A stretch of 64,000 nt of DNA from Notospermus geniculatus (GCA_002633025.1 NMRB01000096.1:239849-303848), one strand, 5' to 3'; numbered from the stretch's first letter, positions 49,351 through 62,165 are shown. Notes: generated by a model not told the origin, from the sequence alone. Made by a program: numbers and translations.

Positions 49351-51470
49351 ATTTTGGTCATTTATAGTGAATACAGTATGTTCTTCTCTTTTTAAACCTC
49401 GTTCTTTGTGGTGTTGTTCATTTTTTCCTGACGTTGGGAGTTGCATGTCTGACGGAACTGCAGAAGTGGTACCATGATAAACAACCACACGTGGTTCACT
49501 CTAAAAATAGACCAGCGGGCGAAGCTTCGTTGATGACGTTACGTCGTGATGGCAAACCCTGAAGCTAGGCCCCGAGCTAGGCCAGCATAAGACGACATAA
49601 AGTGCATCTGATTGATCCGTTTTTTAGGGAATGGGAGCAGTCAGTTTGTTCTACATACCTCTTTTCATCATCTTACCTTCCTCCGGGATTCCAAGAGTCA
49701 ATAATTACTCTCTGAAATGGAACTTTCGAGCGCATCTCTAACGGGATCTGCCCAAGAAACGGCAGGCTGCAGATATTAGTGCGCATGCGCAACGCGCGAA
49801 GATCAAGCTTCGTTACTAAAAATAGCAACACCGGCTTCGGTATGGGGGCCGGTGAGAAACAATGGTTTTAAAGTTTTTTACTGGTAGACTTCAACTCTGA
49901 AAGGTGATCTAAAATCAGCTATATCAGAACACATTCTTCCAAACCAGATCAATTGGGATGTGAAACTGACGTAGCACCAACAAACACAATACATATTTGA
50001 AAGGAAATTTGGTGTCGCCTGTTTTGTTGATGCCATCTGTAGGCCTAAGCGGCAGGTTACATGGCCCATGTCACTTCCCATTGAAAGATTTACCGTAGTT
50101 TTGTCTAAAACGGCTTGCACTGTGCTTACATCAATCGTCCAAGTCCCTCATAGCTTAAAAAACCACCTCCTGATTTTCTCAGAGTATCCCGCAAGGGAAG
50201 CTCAAAGACTGCAGTGTGATCGCAGTCGTGATCCCTGGACCCTCCCCGCTCTCGCTCGTGGTCAACGGGACATCTCTTCCTTTCAGTTTGGAAACTCGAT
50301 TGAGGCTGGTCGCACACGAAACACGAAACTATCGGTGTTCACCGACGTCTCAATACGAGCTCCGATGGCGGATCAATATCAGGCGGTGGATTCCCATCCA
50401 AATCGAACAGGAAACGCCGCAGCTTAGAAAATGAGTGCCGTGTTATCATGGTGGTTCTTATCGTGCAATGCTTGTTATTGTGTTCTTAAGTTGTCTTTAT
50501 TTAGAGAGAGATTTCTTGACAGTCACCCATTCCTGCTACATGTAGGCCTACACTCCGTCGAAATTTAAAGGATTCCTTCGCAGTTAACTGCAGTCAAGAC
50601 GAAATCTGATTGGTTACTTTACAGTTCGGAGCGTCCTGACTGGTACTCTGTCCTCGGACAGTAGGTCTGTGCCGGGCGAAAAGGTGTTGACAGCAATGGG
50701 GACCATAGCTCACTGCCTCAATAGGTGTCGCTAGTGGTTAAAACTATTAAATTGAAACTGACATCCCGGTCCTGATCAATTTCCCACACAAAAGGGCGTC
50801 CTTAGGACCGGGTTTCGGTGTGCTGCCCTCTGGCGTAGCTAGGATCCCCATTCTACGAAAAGTGGTCGAGTTTGGAAGTGCTAAGCCCAATCTGACACAC
50901 TTGTCGAGATCTTCTCTTGATGAGTAGAGCGACACGACTGACTAGATATCACGTGATACGTTCAGATGAAGCAATCTTCATTAACCAACAAGATCTGTGG
51001 TGATTTTCCAGATGTTGGGTCGTTCTTCGAGTCGGTCACCATTCGATAAATGTTCTCGTGCTCAAATTGGGCGGCCATCTGCGAAAATCGACCGTGGTTT
51101 CTCAACGTAGGCTATTCGAATGATCAAATCACAACATTCGCGACCGGGAAGAAAGTAGATCACAGAAAGCCTCATTCCAAATCTGATTTGACCAATCAGA
51201 AAAGATGTTACATCGACCAATCAAATACATACTATAGGTAGGCCTATGGCGATCTCCTAGAATGCCAGATCATCGAACAGCAAGCAAGTTTTCATTTTTG
51301 TATATGGTCCCCGTTCAGGTGATTTTTTCTGACCACGCCATGGTGTTGTGATTCGTTTGGGGCACTGAGTAGGGTTTTTGATTCTCAGGTCAGATTTGAA
51401 ATTTCAAATTTTGCATTTCGTACGAACGATCGAGCTTACGTATATCGTAGAACTGTCTGTGCTAGAAGGC

Positions 51471-51614
51471 CAGGGACCTTATTCACGAAGCTCCCGTAAC
51501 TTTCGGAAGTGCGCAAACTATTGTCCTTTTGCGGACAACCTATTGTTCACTATCAGCCTGACAAAGGATTTGTGTACCCTTAAAGTTACGGGAGATTTGT
51601 GAATAAGGTCCCTG
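51471..51614. mobile_element. Small inverted-repeat (MITE-like) element
   Basis: The ends CAGGGACCTTATTCAC and GTGAATAAGGTCCCTG are perfect inverted copies. Inner arms (CTCCCGTAACTTT and AAAGTTACGGGAG) also match. It is 144 bp, non-coding, and can fold into a long hairpin. Confidence 0.65.
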
Positions 51615-51813
51615 AATTTCATTAGAAGAATTGGTTATTTTCAGAGTTTATGTACGTAGGTACATGTACATGTACCCTAATAGTATGGTAAGTGATAGGT
51701 ATATAACCAGCAAGTGGGTACGAGCTTCAGAAAGATGGTCCCATGTGTGATTCTCCAACTTTTTGGTTAGGCTACTCTTCCTAGATTTATTTAGCACGAC
51801 GTTTCTACCAGTG

Positions 51814-51859
51814 TTCCCTGGTCGTTGTCAAGTGTACAATACTGACAACGACCAGGGAA
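51814..51859. repeat. Perfect 17-bp stem hairpin
   Basis: The arms TTCCCTGGTCGTTGTCA and TGACAACGACCAGGGAA are perfect complements with a 13-base loop. The stem is short, and nothing ties it to an expressed RNA. Confidence 0.6.
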
Positions 51860-52399
51860 AACCTTTCTAAAAATGCCATTCAAGCAGTTCATGTGTGATT
51901 CTGATCCGTCTTTCAGCCCCTTCGTTGGCCTATAGTGCCCTTGGCACAAGGTAACCTGCACAATGCTTGTGGTTCTGATTTCAAGGTGTCGACATTCTTG
52001 ATAGAATGAAGGCCAGAAGAGGAAACGGACGCGATTCGTAGGCGTGTCCACCAATGGGCGGAGACTGGCTATAGCGATCATTCCTAACTTAAGACCCATC
52101 CCAAGTGATATTGAAAATCCCTCCTCTTGAATCAATGTATTATCTACATATCTTGGTCGATCGTAATGGCCTTACGCTCATCCCAGCAAGAAATGCGACA
52201 CCAATATTTTACACTTATCAATTATTTAGAGCCCGGTGCGGTGAAAAGAGACAGCAGCGCCGTGAGATCGGCTTTACGTCGGTCACACCCGAACGAAGCA
52301 GATCAAGCACCTTGATTCTTCTTTCACAATCAAAGTAGAGATCTGGGATTGCCGCACAGGTTACGCTGAGATCTGCATGACTTCTTCCGGAGTTCTCAC

Positions 52400-52647
52400 G
52401 ATTACCGAGAGATGAGCAAAGATCAACCAGTCTCACTTGACAGTAGGCCTACTTTTATGATAAAGACTGGTGGTATCAAGGATTAAGCAGAAGAATCTCA
52501 TTGACAGAGAGCGTTGTGTATACGGTCATTGATCGACTCAGTACGCCAAGGATTGTCATCAGTTTGGAACATTGGAACCTCGGCATTCTTACAACATTGA
52601 TCTTGGATATTTTAACGAATGATTCGTTGTGGATTACTGAACTAATG
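52400..52647 (+). other. Possible noncoding first exon of the downstream orphan gene
   Basis: A consensus donor (ATG then GTAAGT) at 52648 ends an otherwise unassigned stretch. The next strong acceptor on this strand that fits is ctcttacag at 54611, 17 bp before the likely start codon of the orphan gene. The 5' boundary is arbitrary. This is inference from two splice sites only. Confidence 0.25.
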
Positions 52648-53196
52648 GTAAGTAACGTTGTATTGAAATGTCTTACATTTTGTCCTCCACCTGTAATCTA
52701 CCTGTACATTTTTTCCACACAATGTGTAGATATTGTGCTTTTTTGAAGGTGGAACGAGGTCGCATTCTTTTCCCATGTAAAAATGAAAATTACCGCAGTA
52801 ATTTTACAACGAGACCAATCCACTTTAGGCTGTTTATTGTACAAAGTCACAAAGGAAGAAATTCATGCTATTTGTGGGATATCAGGTCGTGAGAGAGGCC
52901 AAACCACGTGGTAATAACGAACATGGTATGGTTGAGGTTCGTCCATTGCGTGACGAACACTATAATTATTGCCAACATAATTTCTGTGACTGATAGTATT
53001 CAGGCATGCGTTAATATTGATATTGCCGAAGGATCATGGATGTCTTTTTTACATCAAACAAATAAGCGCGCTCATGTAAATGAGAATCTATCTTAAATGA
53101 ATCTTGCTCACGGCTTTGGCTATATCACGATTCGTTCTGTGTAAATCTTCTTCCCGGGGATCAGAACAAATGCATCCTGCTGGAGTAAGACTCCCC

Positions 53197-53815
53197 CATT
53201 ACTACCAATTATGAAAATTATGAACACACTCCTTTACTACCAACTGTAAACACACTCCAACGGTAAACACACTCCTTTACTGCCAATTATGAACACACCC
53301 CTACTACCAACTGTAAACACACTCCCGTTACTGCCAATTATGAACACACTCCTTTAATAGGCCTATATCAATTGTGAACCCACTCCTTACTACCAACTAC
53401 TATAAACACAATCGTTTACGACGTATTGTGGACACACTCCTTTACTACCAACTGTAAACACACTCCTTTTACTACGTATTGTGAACACACTCCTTTACTA
53501 CCAATTGTGAACACACACTCCTTTACTACCAAGCTTAAACACAATCTTTACTACCAGTACTGGACAGAATCCTTTACTACCAGCTGTCAACACACTCCGT
53601 CGAACCAGTTATGAACACGCCGCTCCTTTACTACCCACTCCCTTTTCTAACAACTTAGTCGCTCACTTTAAATACGATACACCCTCCTTTACTACCAACT
53701 GTAAATACGATGCACCCTCCTTTACTACCAACTGTAAATACGATGCACCCTCCTTTACTACCAACTGTAAATACGATGCACCCTCCTTTACTACCAACTG
53801 TAAATACGGTACACT
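53197..53815. repeat. Minisatellite, 26-33 bp units
   Basis: Units of CACACTCCTTTACTACCAAC plus TGTAAA are repeated with variation from about 53197 to 53640. They pass into a more regular array (about 53667-53810) of four near-perfect 33-bp units containing TACGATGCACCCTCC. Because 33 is a multiple of three, the minus strand reads as an 11-residue peptide repeat (GGCIVFTVGSK), which I regard as incidental. Confidence 0.9.
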
Positions 53816-54628
53816 CCATTACATCGCAAAAACAATACGTGATCATCCGCTACACGACTCTGTGAGCGCTGTACCGTTGACTGGTAATGGTTTGTAATCC
53901 ATATATGTGGGAAGAGAACAACTGGACCCAAGGAGGCTGGGCCATGCTCGATGGCCCGGACAATGATATTAAAAGCACAGCATTCAAACCGATCCATGGG
54001 TGGCACCGTTATCTCTGAAAGCAACGTTCGCGATTTAAAGATACACTCAAGAAAATCTGAGAACACAACTTGGTAATGTCGCTGACCTCGCCTCCTGTCA
54101 ATCTTGAAATTCACAATGAGCGCTTGCTTTCAACATTTCCAAATTGTTTGGATACCGTACTGTGTATCTACATATATCTTCGATGTCTGTCAGCTGACCA
54201 GGCGCTGGTGTGTACATATAAGTGAGGGGATTTCGTTCTTCAGTGCTTTTGAGACTGTAAGAGTGACACGTGGCGATGGACCAAGCAACAAAATCTAATG
54301 GTATCAATAGAGGGGAATTAGCCAAGTGGTGACGTTATCTGCCTATGCAAGAAAATTATCTGGTCAATTATCCAGGATGGATGAAGTGACGGTGAAATGA
54401 TCTGTGGTTAATTGGTGTGGAAATTTGCTAATTGACTGTCGATCAAACCCACTCATCATAATCAGGTTTGATGATCATAGTGGTAAAAGGTCACAGCTGA
54501 ATGACGTAAAAACGTATTCTCAAGATGAACCCATCAATAAGGTACACGTAACTAAACTTGTACCGCGCGTCTTAGTAAGCTATTCTGATAGCTTGTCATT
54601 CTCTCTTACAGGTCACAGAGCCCAAAGG

Positions 54629-57600
54629 ATGAGCGACCAAAAGTCGAATGTAGAGTGTAAGTTTATCATAGCAAGCAGCAGTCCCGCAGAAAGGAAACCA
54701 AGGGTCAAGGTTATGGCAAGGACAGCTCATATTGGCACAGATTATCTGATAAAGTCGAGGGAGGCCAATATTGAAGAGAACCAAGGAGGGAAACTTGGTA
54801 ATGAGCTATTACGTCATCGTGTAAAGGAAATAACCGTGGACGAGGGAACTGATGTGAAATTCCTGACAAACTGCACGCCTGTGCATCAGGCTTCCGTTTC
54901 ATTTGCTGCAGGCCATTTTGACAGCACCTCTGAGCACTACGCAGTAAAAGCTGCATCAACGACTCAAGTCAAACCTTCTGATCAGCATTTCGTTTTCTCA
55001 TCTAAGACTTCCATTTGCGACAAAATCGGAGGCAATGCACTGCCGTTGCATGCAGAAAGAACTAGTCCAGGAAGAGTAGACCACTTGCTAAGCCGAAATG
55101 AGAAAATATCGTTGTCAATGAAAGACGAAAAGGTTGTTGGAGCGAAGTCGGAGGATAGGGGTGCGAGTCCGAGTTGGTGTGTTAATGATGCAAACGCTGT
55201 GACGTCATCTGGTCCAGCGAATGGAAGTGTCGATATACATGTAAAACAAATGAACTATGCAAATGCTGTGGGCGATCCAGGAAGTCCAAGTTCGGCAAGT
55301 CCAATGACTTCGCATGGTGTGAGCAACGCAGGGACGAGTTCTCGTTACACGGACGGCACGGTATCATCCCCTGGAGAAAGGAAGAAGGGGATCGAAATAA
55401 AAACGGCATGCACGATCACTGTTGCTAAGTCACCGAATGATTTCGATGCACAGGTTGGGAACACGGTGGCCGATTCGAGGGCAGACGAATTGCCCAGCGC
55501 GTGCAGCGTCGATAAGGATGACCAAGTGAGCTACATCACGCTATCATGTGACACAGACCCCGAGATATCGGTGTTCAGGCGATGTGAGTCGATGCCGATG
55601 GACGGTGTTGCGGAGAGCGGAAGTCCAGAGATATCGAGGAGCCACGGGCAAAATCTCTCCCATACGATTGACAACATGGTCAAGGAAAGGTAAGCCGAAT
55701 GTGTTTTCATGTGGGCTAAGTAAAATTCACTTTAACGAATGTCCGCCACCTGAATCAAATCAATGCGCCAAATCAGTTCACTCTTATGTCACAATTCTCT
55801 TTTAGGGCTGATGATCAAGTACAAAAGGAAGGAAAGGGATCTTCATCCAGAAAGGTAGGCTTCATTCTCATGTTCTAAGAGCGGAATGCTCACTGAAGGT
55901 CCAAAACGTTCGTCATAGATTGCTTTTGCACTTTTGGCAGCATTCTTCGTTGTACACCTTACTGTTCTGTACAATGGACCACGTACAGTCAAAGGTAGGG
56001 CCTATGTAACTTTTTCTCCGGGTCTTTTAGAGGAAAACAAACAACACATATGTTTAAGTTTCTCCAAATTTTTCAGAGACAGTTCTTGGCGAAGAGGAGT
56101 GATCTTTCTGACGATATTCTGCGTGAGGCCAAAGGTTCAATGCTGACCATGGGTATCATTGGATGTTTACCGGATAATGTACAACAGGTAAGTGCATGTG
56201 GGCTGAGTCCTTAACTCTCTATTGGCCTGACAGAAACCTGCGCAGAACCCACGGACCAAGTTCTTCGTTCGTCCCTCTGACTGAGACACAGCGAAGGACA
56301 GGGAACCAGTCATATTCCTCCATGCATAATTTGACTCAAAATTCGTTGAAAGGAAGACATAAAAGTCGTATGGGCAAGAAGTTGAGCAGATTATTTGACG
56401 AAGTTGCCAGGCCTGTCGTGATCTACACGTGATCAATGACTCCCTCTTCGTTCTCTCTCCTTTGATCCCGTCATCTTTACTTCTCATCTCCTACTAGTAA
56501 AGTGCCACTCACATCTGTTCTGAGGCAATAGTTTCGCTGGAGAATTAGAGGGTCTTGGTGGAAACCCAATAATGAGTCGAGTGTCCCGATATCGTCAGTC
56601 GGATTGTAATCCGATGTCGCGTGCGAATGCTGTCTTATCATGCCGTCTGCTCCCGTGTCGATTTCTATCAAATTCGATCAATTTCTTCGACACAATGAGG
56701 AGTAATTTGACAGAGAATGCGTATATCCTTCAATCGCTGTACTGCAAGTTTAACTTTTTTTCTCATAAGATGCTCGTCGAATAGAAGTCCATCTCTTATC
56801 ATTTCGAAGGCATTACTCCTAAATCAGAGAGATTTGCTGATTATTTCGCAGTACATTCACTGAAGCTGGTCGTTAAGTTCGATGAAATGCTGTACCAAAT
56901 TTCAAAAACCCGTCATATTCTTTAATGGAGTCAATTTTCAATCGACCTGATAACACATCGCGTGCAAAACACCCCACGGGTCGCTATTTACCAATCGATT
57001 AACGTTACTTACTTGAAATCAATGCTGAAACTAAAAACTTGTCTGTCATTTGGAAATTCTTGCTTTGTTTTAATTTCCGTTGCTGCACGTAAAACGTTTT
57101 TTCTGTCAACTGTAGAATTTGTTCGTTGATTAAAAAGTCACAGGGCCAACATCAATATACATGCATGTACTTGACAGATACCATTTGATCCATTTCTGCT
57201 GTCGGGAAACTTCTTTGCCGCAGCGTTATCCGCCAAGACTCAGTAGTACCCAGACCATGGCAATGCTGCGACACCATTCCCACCTCAGTGGTACAAAAAC
57301 ACCTCAGAATCCTTCATTTCGACGCCATTCGAATGCTGATACATATAAGTTTACTTTTTTCAGGCGATTAAAAGTTTCGCCATTCGACCCGGGAAGCAGC
57401 ACATTACCTTTGCCTTTCCCTTTATGGTGGACATGTTACGTCAGTGTGGAAATGACGTCACAGATAAAGAATCTGAAGATTACCTATCACTTGCTTTGTA
57501 CTGTGACCATAGCAACGAGGTGATTGACGGGTATGGAACGTTTGTGACACTGGTACCAACGAAAGATAGGTGAGGGACTACTAAATAGTATACTGGTCAC

Positions 57601-60600
57601 ATCTCAAATCAGGACACTTCCAACTGAAAGGAAAATCTTCATTCATGTCCCCATTTGAGTAGTATAGCACGGAGTGTCTCCATTTGCCATACGGAACACG
57701 GATGTGTTCGTGTGTACGGGGATCCTCCTTTTACACGCCTTCAAATCACGTTTCAGGTTCTCCTTGCCGATCGCCCTGTTTACGCTCTACCAGCGGGATA
57801 CAGTCGAGGGGATCCTGGCCCATTTTCAGAGCCTCATGAGGGTTTTAATCAACGACAAAACTTCTTTATCAGTCTGGAAGATGCCGGTAATATTCTAACA
57901 CCTATCGATTTATCGATATAAAAAAACAGCACAATAACGACACACAGTATACAATAAATCGGAAAGTCGTCTCCGAATATTTCGCAAATTTTCGACCCCA
58001 CTCGGGGTCTTCCTCAGGCGCTATGTAGAAGAGATCCCAGAGGTGATCGAGGTGATCGGTTTATCCATAAGGAATACTATAAGATGTCTCAAGAAAGATG
58101 TCTCCCTATTTTCTGGGGGCTGGGTTGTGTGTAGATCAACTTCTGTTGGATAGCAAGTTCATTAATTTCACCAGGATTCCAAAACCCAATGTATTTCATT
58201 CATTTCAGCTCTGTGTGCTCGACGTTGAATCGAGTCTCCAGGATTTGATCGTGAGCGCATGCGTAGATTGCATTATGGGTATCCAGAGTGAAAATTTACG
58301 AAAAACGTTTCCAGGGAAAACAGCAGAGGAGCACAGAAATCTAATAAAGGTAACGAACTGTTTATTGTTAGTGACGCTGGATAGGAGTCTGATAAATGTA
58401 GTGCATTGCCAGCGACTCTGGGAAGAATCCCTCCAAAGAGCCTGGTGCCGTGTGCCTTGCCTTTGCAAGGGCAAGTAGAAGACCCCATCAGAGTTTGGAA
58501 CATGAGTAACTTGAGATGACCTCTTCCGTATGGAAGGGGGGGGCAATGCTTTGGTTTCGGCCCTGATGGAAAAATCCAATACAATAGAGTTTCACGAGGG
58601 ATAAGAGCATCGATCGTCGGATTGAATGTCATACGATTCCTTCCGATATCGCGAATATCTTACAAGATCAAGAAAGCGACTTATCGCTTATCGCTTTTTC
58701 CTCCTGATCTCCTCATCTATTCTTCAAAATGTGACCAACATCTGGTCCGAGAGTTCTCCGTCCCACGATCCATGGCTTTAGGAATTTATTATTCATGAGG
58801 CAAACCATAAAACATTGGTTAAACCGATCGAGGACATCTCATATATCTCATCCTGTTTGCTCTAAGTCCGTGAGATGTGCGATGAAAGATTCCGCGGCTG
58901 TAACCGGATCCGGAAACCAACGCTTTGCGATTGTCGTTGGGTCGTAAAGCGGTCGGTTGACACTAGAAATGTTGTAAAATTTATTAAGTGATTGTGTTAC
59001 GGTGGGGATTCGGTTGATTCAGTGAAAAAGAGATTAAGTGGCTATTGTATTGTCATACAGATGTTGGTCTTCGGCGGCTCGCCCGGGTTAAGGGTCATCA
59101 TGCAGGCGGTGTTTTGCTTCAAGCCTCGTTCCTCTCTGTCTCTGCGAGTAACCGAGGTTGATATATCTAATGTTTGTCTCTGCGAGTAATGTCAAATTGA
59201 AACACCACCGATGAGATATTAATTCCATTTTCACGGGTTTCCACAGTGATATACCAATGTAGCCAACAGTTCCGTTATGTTTCGGTTATAAAGTCTCCTA
59301 TAACCAGAGGTAGCATGTTCAAGTATTAGTGAGCTGCCTGTTCGTTCATAGGTAGCCTGCTGGTGACATTATTTTCGACATCTTCTTACAATTACTTCAC
59401 ATATCTCTAAAGCTTTGAACATCAGATTGTCCATTTCGTTTATTACTCGTCTACCGTTTTATTTCACCAATTCGATTTATTACCGACAACTCGTCATTGC
59501 GCAATACCAGAATGACGTTAGTGCATACTCGATAAAGGCTGGACTCATTGAGAAAAATGCAATTCGAAAGTGGAGGACTTCTTCCGCTCATATTATTGTC
59601 GGCTAGCAATCGGGTATAGCAACCATTGTTGGGTATTAAGATCACTTGATTCGATCACGATACAAATTTCAGGAAAAACTGACAATGATTAAATACGCTT
59701 CAGGACCGGTATATTCATAAAAGTACTTAAGTCTAAGTGTGATACTTATCTTTTGTGTTGAACAAAGGATAAGTGCGACACTTAGACTAAGTAGTTTTAT
59801 GAATACGGGGCCTGACCTTCAAGATGTGCAGTATATGCGTTGTAATGGCCAACGTCTAGCCAATGATGACTATACCTCGTACTGTTACATGTACAAAACA
59901 CAGTTCACAAAACAATTGCAACTTCGCTGTTTATGCTGCGATGACAGAAAGCTACATGTAGACGGTAGGCCAAAAGACACACCGGTTAACAAAAAGGCTT
60001 CACACAGTAGCGACCGTAAAGCCTTGTTGTATCCGTCTACCGTGAAGCTTTATTTATTGGCAGTCTCACAACTAATGCTCCGAGCTTGTGTGTATTAAGT
60101 CTGACCACTGGATTGTGTATTTCTAGGGTAAAATGGTATCACCAAATTTTCGGAGATATGAAGATCATTTTCAATCTAACGTTAAAGATGTCGCCAGCAA
60201 GATGGCTGCCTTGGATGCAGAACAATTTCTGTCGCTGATGGATCATCTCCGGTCTCTGGGTTGCACCACACTTGACTACCAAAGGGCGGACNTAAATGAA
60301 AGAAGAAAGGGGACACAATGATGTATTACAGAAAAAGAGGTATTCTAAAATCAAACAAGTTTTCAAATTTTAATCTTTTACCTGAGAGGATGTAACTTTC
60401 TCTTTCTCTTTCAATACACACTTTGACCTTTGCATGTAAGTGAATGGTGAGTTGATAGAGAGTCCGGTGCTGCGCCACGCTACATTTTTATTTCAAACTT
60501 TTTGCGGCGATGCTCACAGCATATGCAAAGATAAGTTCTAACCGTAGTAATAGGGAGGTTGAGATCATGCAGCCACTTATCACGGATCCTTCTACGTATA

Positions 60601-61770
60601 CGGATAGAATTCTGTAGAACGAGGACAAATTTTGTGTACATTTCGATCCGTATACGTATAAGGATCCGTGATGAGTCGCTGATCTCAACCTCCCTATCCT
60701 TACTTGTATTGCAGAACGCAACTAGTCAGTGTCTGAGGTCTTTCTGGCGAGTTTGGAGCCAACCACAGATCAGTTCCAAGGTCTTCCCTATCGCCATGGC
60801 GAGCAGGGGAGCGAGCAGACTCGACAACTTTCCATACTCAACGGGAATATTACATTTGGGGCGGAGTTGTGTCCCCGTGAAAGAGGGACTTCACAGCATC
60901 ATCAAGTGCCTCAAAGCACAAGATGTCAGCAATATTGGTGAGTTAAGCATCAAATCGAAAGGTAAACAATCCTGCCCTTGTATTGTGTGATTAAAGCAGG
61001 TCAATATTACGAGTAGCTTTGTCGCAAATCCACTTGTAATTCATCAAAGACGGTCGATCATGCATTAACAAAATCATGTATTCTTCATCAGGCACTCTTC
61101 AGAGGAATGACCGTATCAAGTCATGTACATGTTCTGTGTGTCGGCCGACCTCATCTCCCCGATCCCCGCGATCGCCGCGTGAGTTACTGTTCAACACCGA
61201 ACTCAGAGGTAAGTCTCTTGTCCTCCAAATTTCCACTTCAGTTTGATCGATTGTCGCTGAGGGTGTGTGATCGATTCACCCCTTTGCTTAGATCTCTCAT
61301 CTCTCATATCTATCACTCAGATAAATGCTCATGTTTTGTTTCTTCCGAAATATCCTTGTGGTAAATGAAATGTACATTATTTTTCAGGTTCTACATACCA
61401 GCAGTCAGCGTTCCACCGACCACAACCATCATACACAGCCCGTCTTCAGTTGACGACAACTCCATACAGCGACGCCCTCAAAGCCGCAGCATCTGGACCC
61501 CTAAACAACGGACCACAGAATGCCGACCCGTCAAACATTTTGGACATTCCTGGTCCCACAAACTGTCAGCCAGAGACAATGTTGTCCAGTCTAGACAATA
61601 GTTATCAATACAGTATCTACTCCTTCCTACATTCTTCTAATCGACAACTTCTTCCGAGCTTACCAACGACTTCCAACAATATAGCCTTCGTTCCGTCACT
61701 GCCAACGCCCACTCGTGGTTTATTGTATCCCCTAGTTTATAAACCTGTTGTAATAACGCAGAATTTTTAG
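54629..61770 (+). CDS. Unrecognised multi-exon protein, about 861 residues
   Basis: I do not recognise this protein. The exons are 54612-55689 (start codon 54629), 55806-55854, 56077-56187, 57364-57569, 57757-57886, 58209-58349, 60127-60291, 60715-60937, 61092-61208 and 61388-61770. All phases agree and the stop is at 61768-61770. Residues 1-353 are a polar Ser/Thr-rich region from one exon. About 370-700 looks like a folded domain with hydrophobic strands and helices (KQHITFAFPFMVDMLRQCG, FSLPIALFTLYQRD, DLIVSACVDCIMG, SFWRVWSQ). Then come a CTCSVC cysteine cluster, an SPRSPRSPRE stretch and a low-complexity Pro/Ser/Thr tail of about 126 residues. There is no signal peptide and no clear membrane span. 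The ATG lies 17 bp after an acceptor, so a noncoding upstream exon is likely. Confidence 0.72.
57960..58030 (-). mobile_element. Possible Penelope-like element end fragment in intron
   Basis: The minus strand reads GCGCCTGAGGAAGACCCCGA followed by GTGGGGTCGAAAA, a hairpin-forming motif seen at the ends of Penelope-like and related elements in marine genomes. It is a short fragment in an intron of the orphan gene, with no coding capacity. Confidence 0.35.
59701..59814. mobile_element. Small inverted-repeat (MITE-like) element in intron
   Basis: The left arm (CAGGACCGGTATATTCATAA, continuing to CTTAAGTCTAAGTGT) and the right arm (ACACTTAGACTAAGTAG, then ATGAATACGGGGCCTG) are inverted copies with few mismatches. 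It is 114 bp, foldback type, in the large intron before the exon at 60127. Confidence 0.6.
60292..60292 (+). other. Undetermined base at a probable splice donor
   Basis: The exon 60127-60291 ends GCGGAC and is followed by NTAAAT. If N is G this is a GTAAAT donor, and the exon is exactly 55 codons, in phase with the next exon at 60715. Without it the frame stops a few codons later. Confidence 0.7.
60550..60698. mobile_element. Small inverted-repeat element abutting a splice acceptor
   Basis: The left arm (ATAGGGAGGTTGAGATCA, then TATCACGGATCC) and the right arm (GGATCCGTGATGAG, then TGATCTCAACCTCCCTAT) are inverted copies over about 60 bases each with few mismatches. The right end lies 13 bp before the acceptor AG at 60713-60714 of the orphan gene, so the element contributes the pyrimidine-rich stretch CTCAACCTCCCTATCC. 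Confidence 0.65.
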
Positions 61771-61855
61771 AAAATGTGGATGCGGGATGAGTCGAGATGG
61801 TGCGATGACTTCGGGGAAATAATTGCTGGTGTTTGAGATCTTTCGAAAAAGGCTC

Positions 61856-61957
61856 TCACATCGAGGCACACGCGACACGAACACGCAGGCGAACAATGGT
61901 CATCCCCATGAAACCTTTGTTCGCCTGCGTGTTCGTGTCGCCTGTGCCTCGATGTGA
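61856..61957. repeat. Hairpin with a 41-bp stem, 86 bp after the orphan gene stop
   Basis: The arm TCACATCGAGGCACACGCGA continues to GCAGGCGAACAA. The other arm is its complement with a single mismatch over 41 bases. The loop is 20 bases (61897-61916). It probably lies in the 3' UTR of the orphan gene, and it could be a foldback transposon remnant or a transcribed double-stranded structure. Confidence 0.75.
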
Positions 61958-62165
61958 ACTCATTTCCCAGACACAAGGGTCCAGGGACGTATATATTATC
62001 GGCCATTCACTATCTCTGTTTTACAAGATACAATTCGTTGTTGTTGTCGCCACGGCACGGAAAGACGAGGATCACGTACAAAATGATGTTGTCTACAGTC
62101 AGTAATGTGTCTCTTCTAATGCACATTCCTTCTTAACATATCAGTATGTTATAAGTTGATGAGTG

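Noticed and set aside
53655-53846. Minus-strand peptide with 11-residue repeats
   Set aside because: It is a by-product of a 33-bp minisatellite unit; there is no start context or neighbouring exon.
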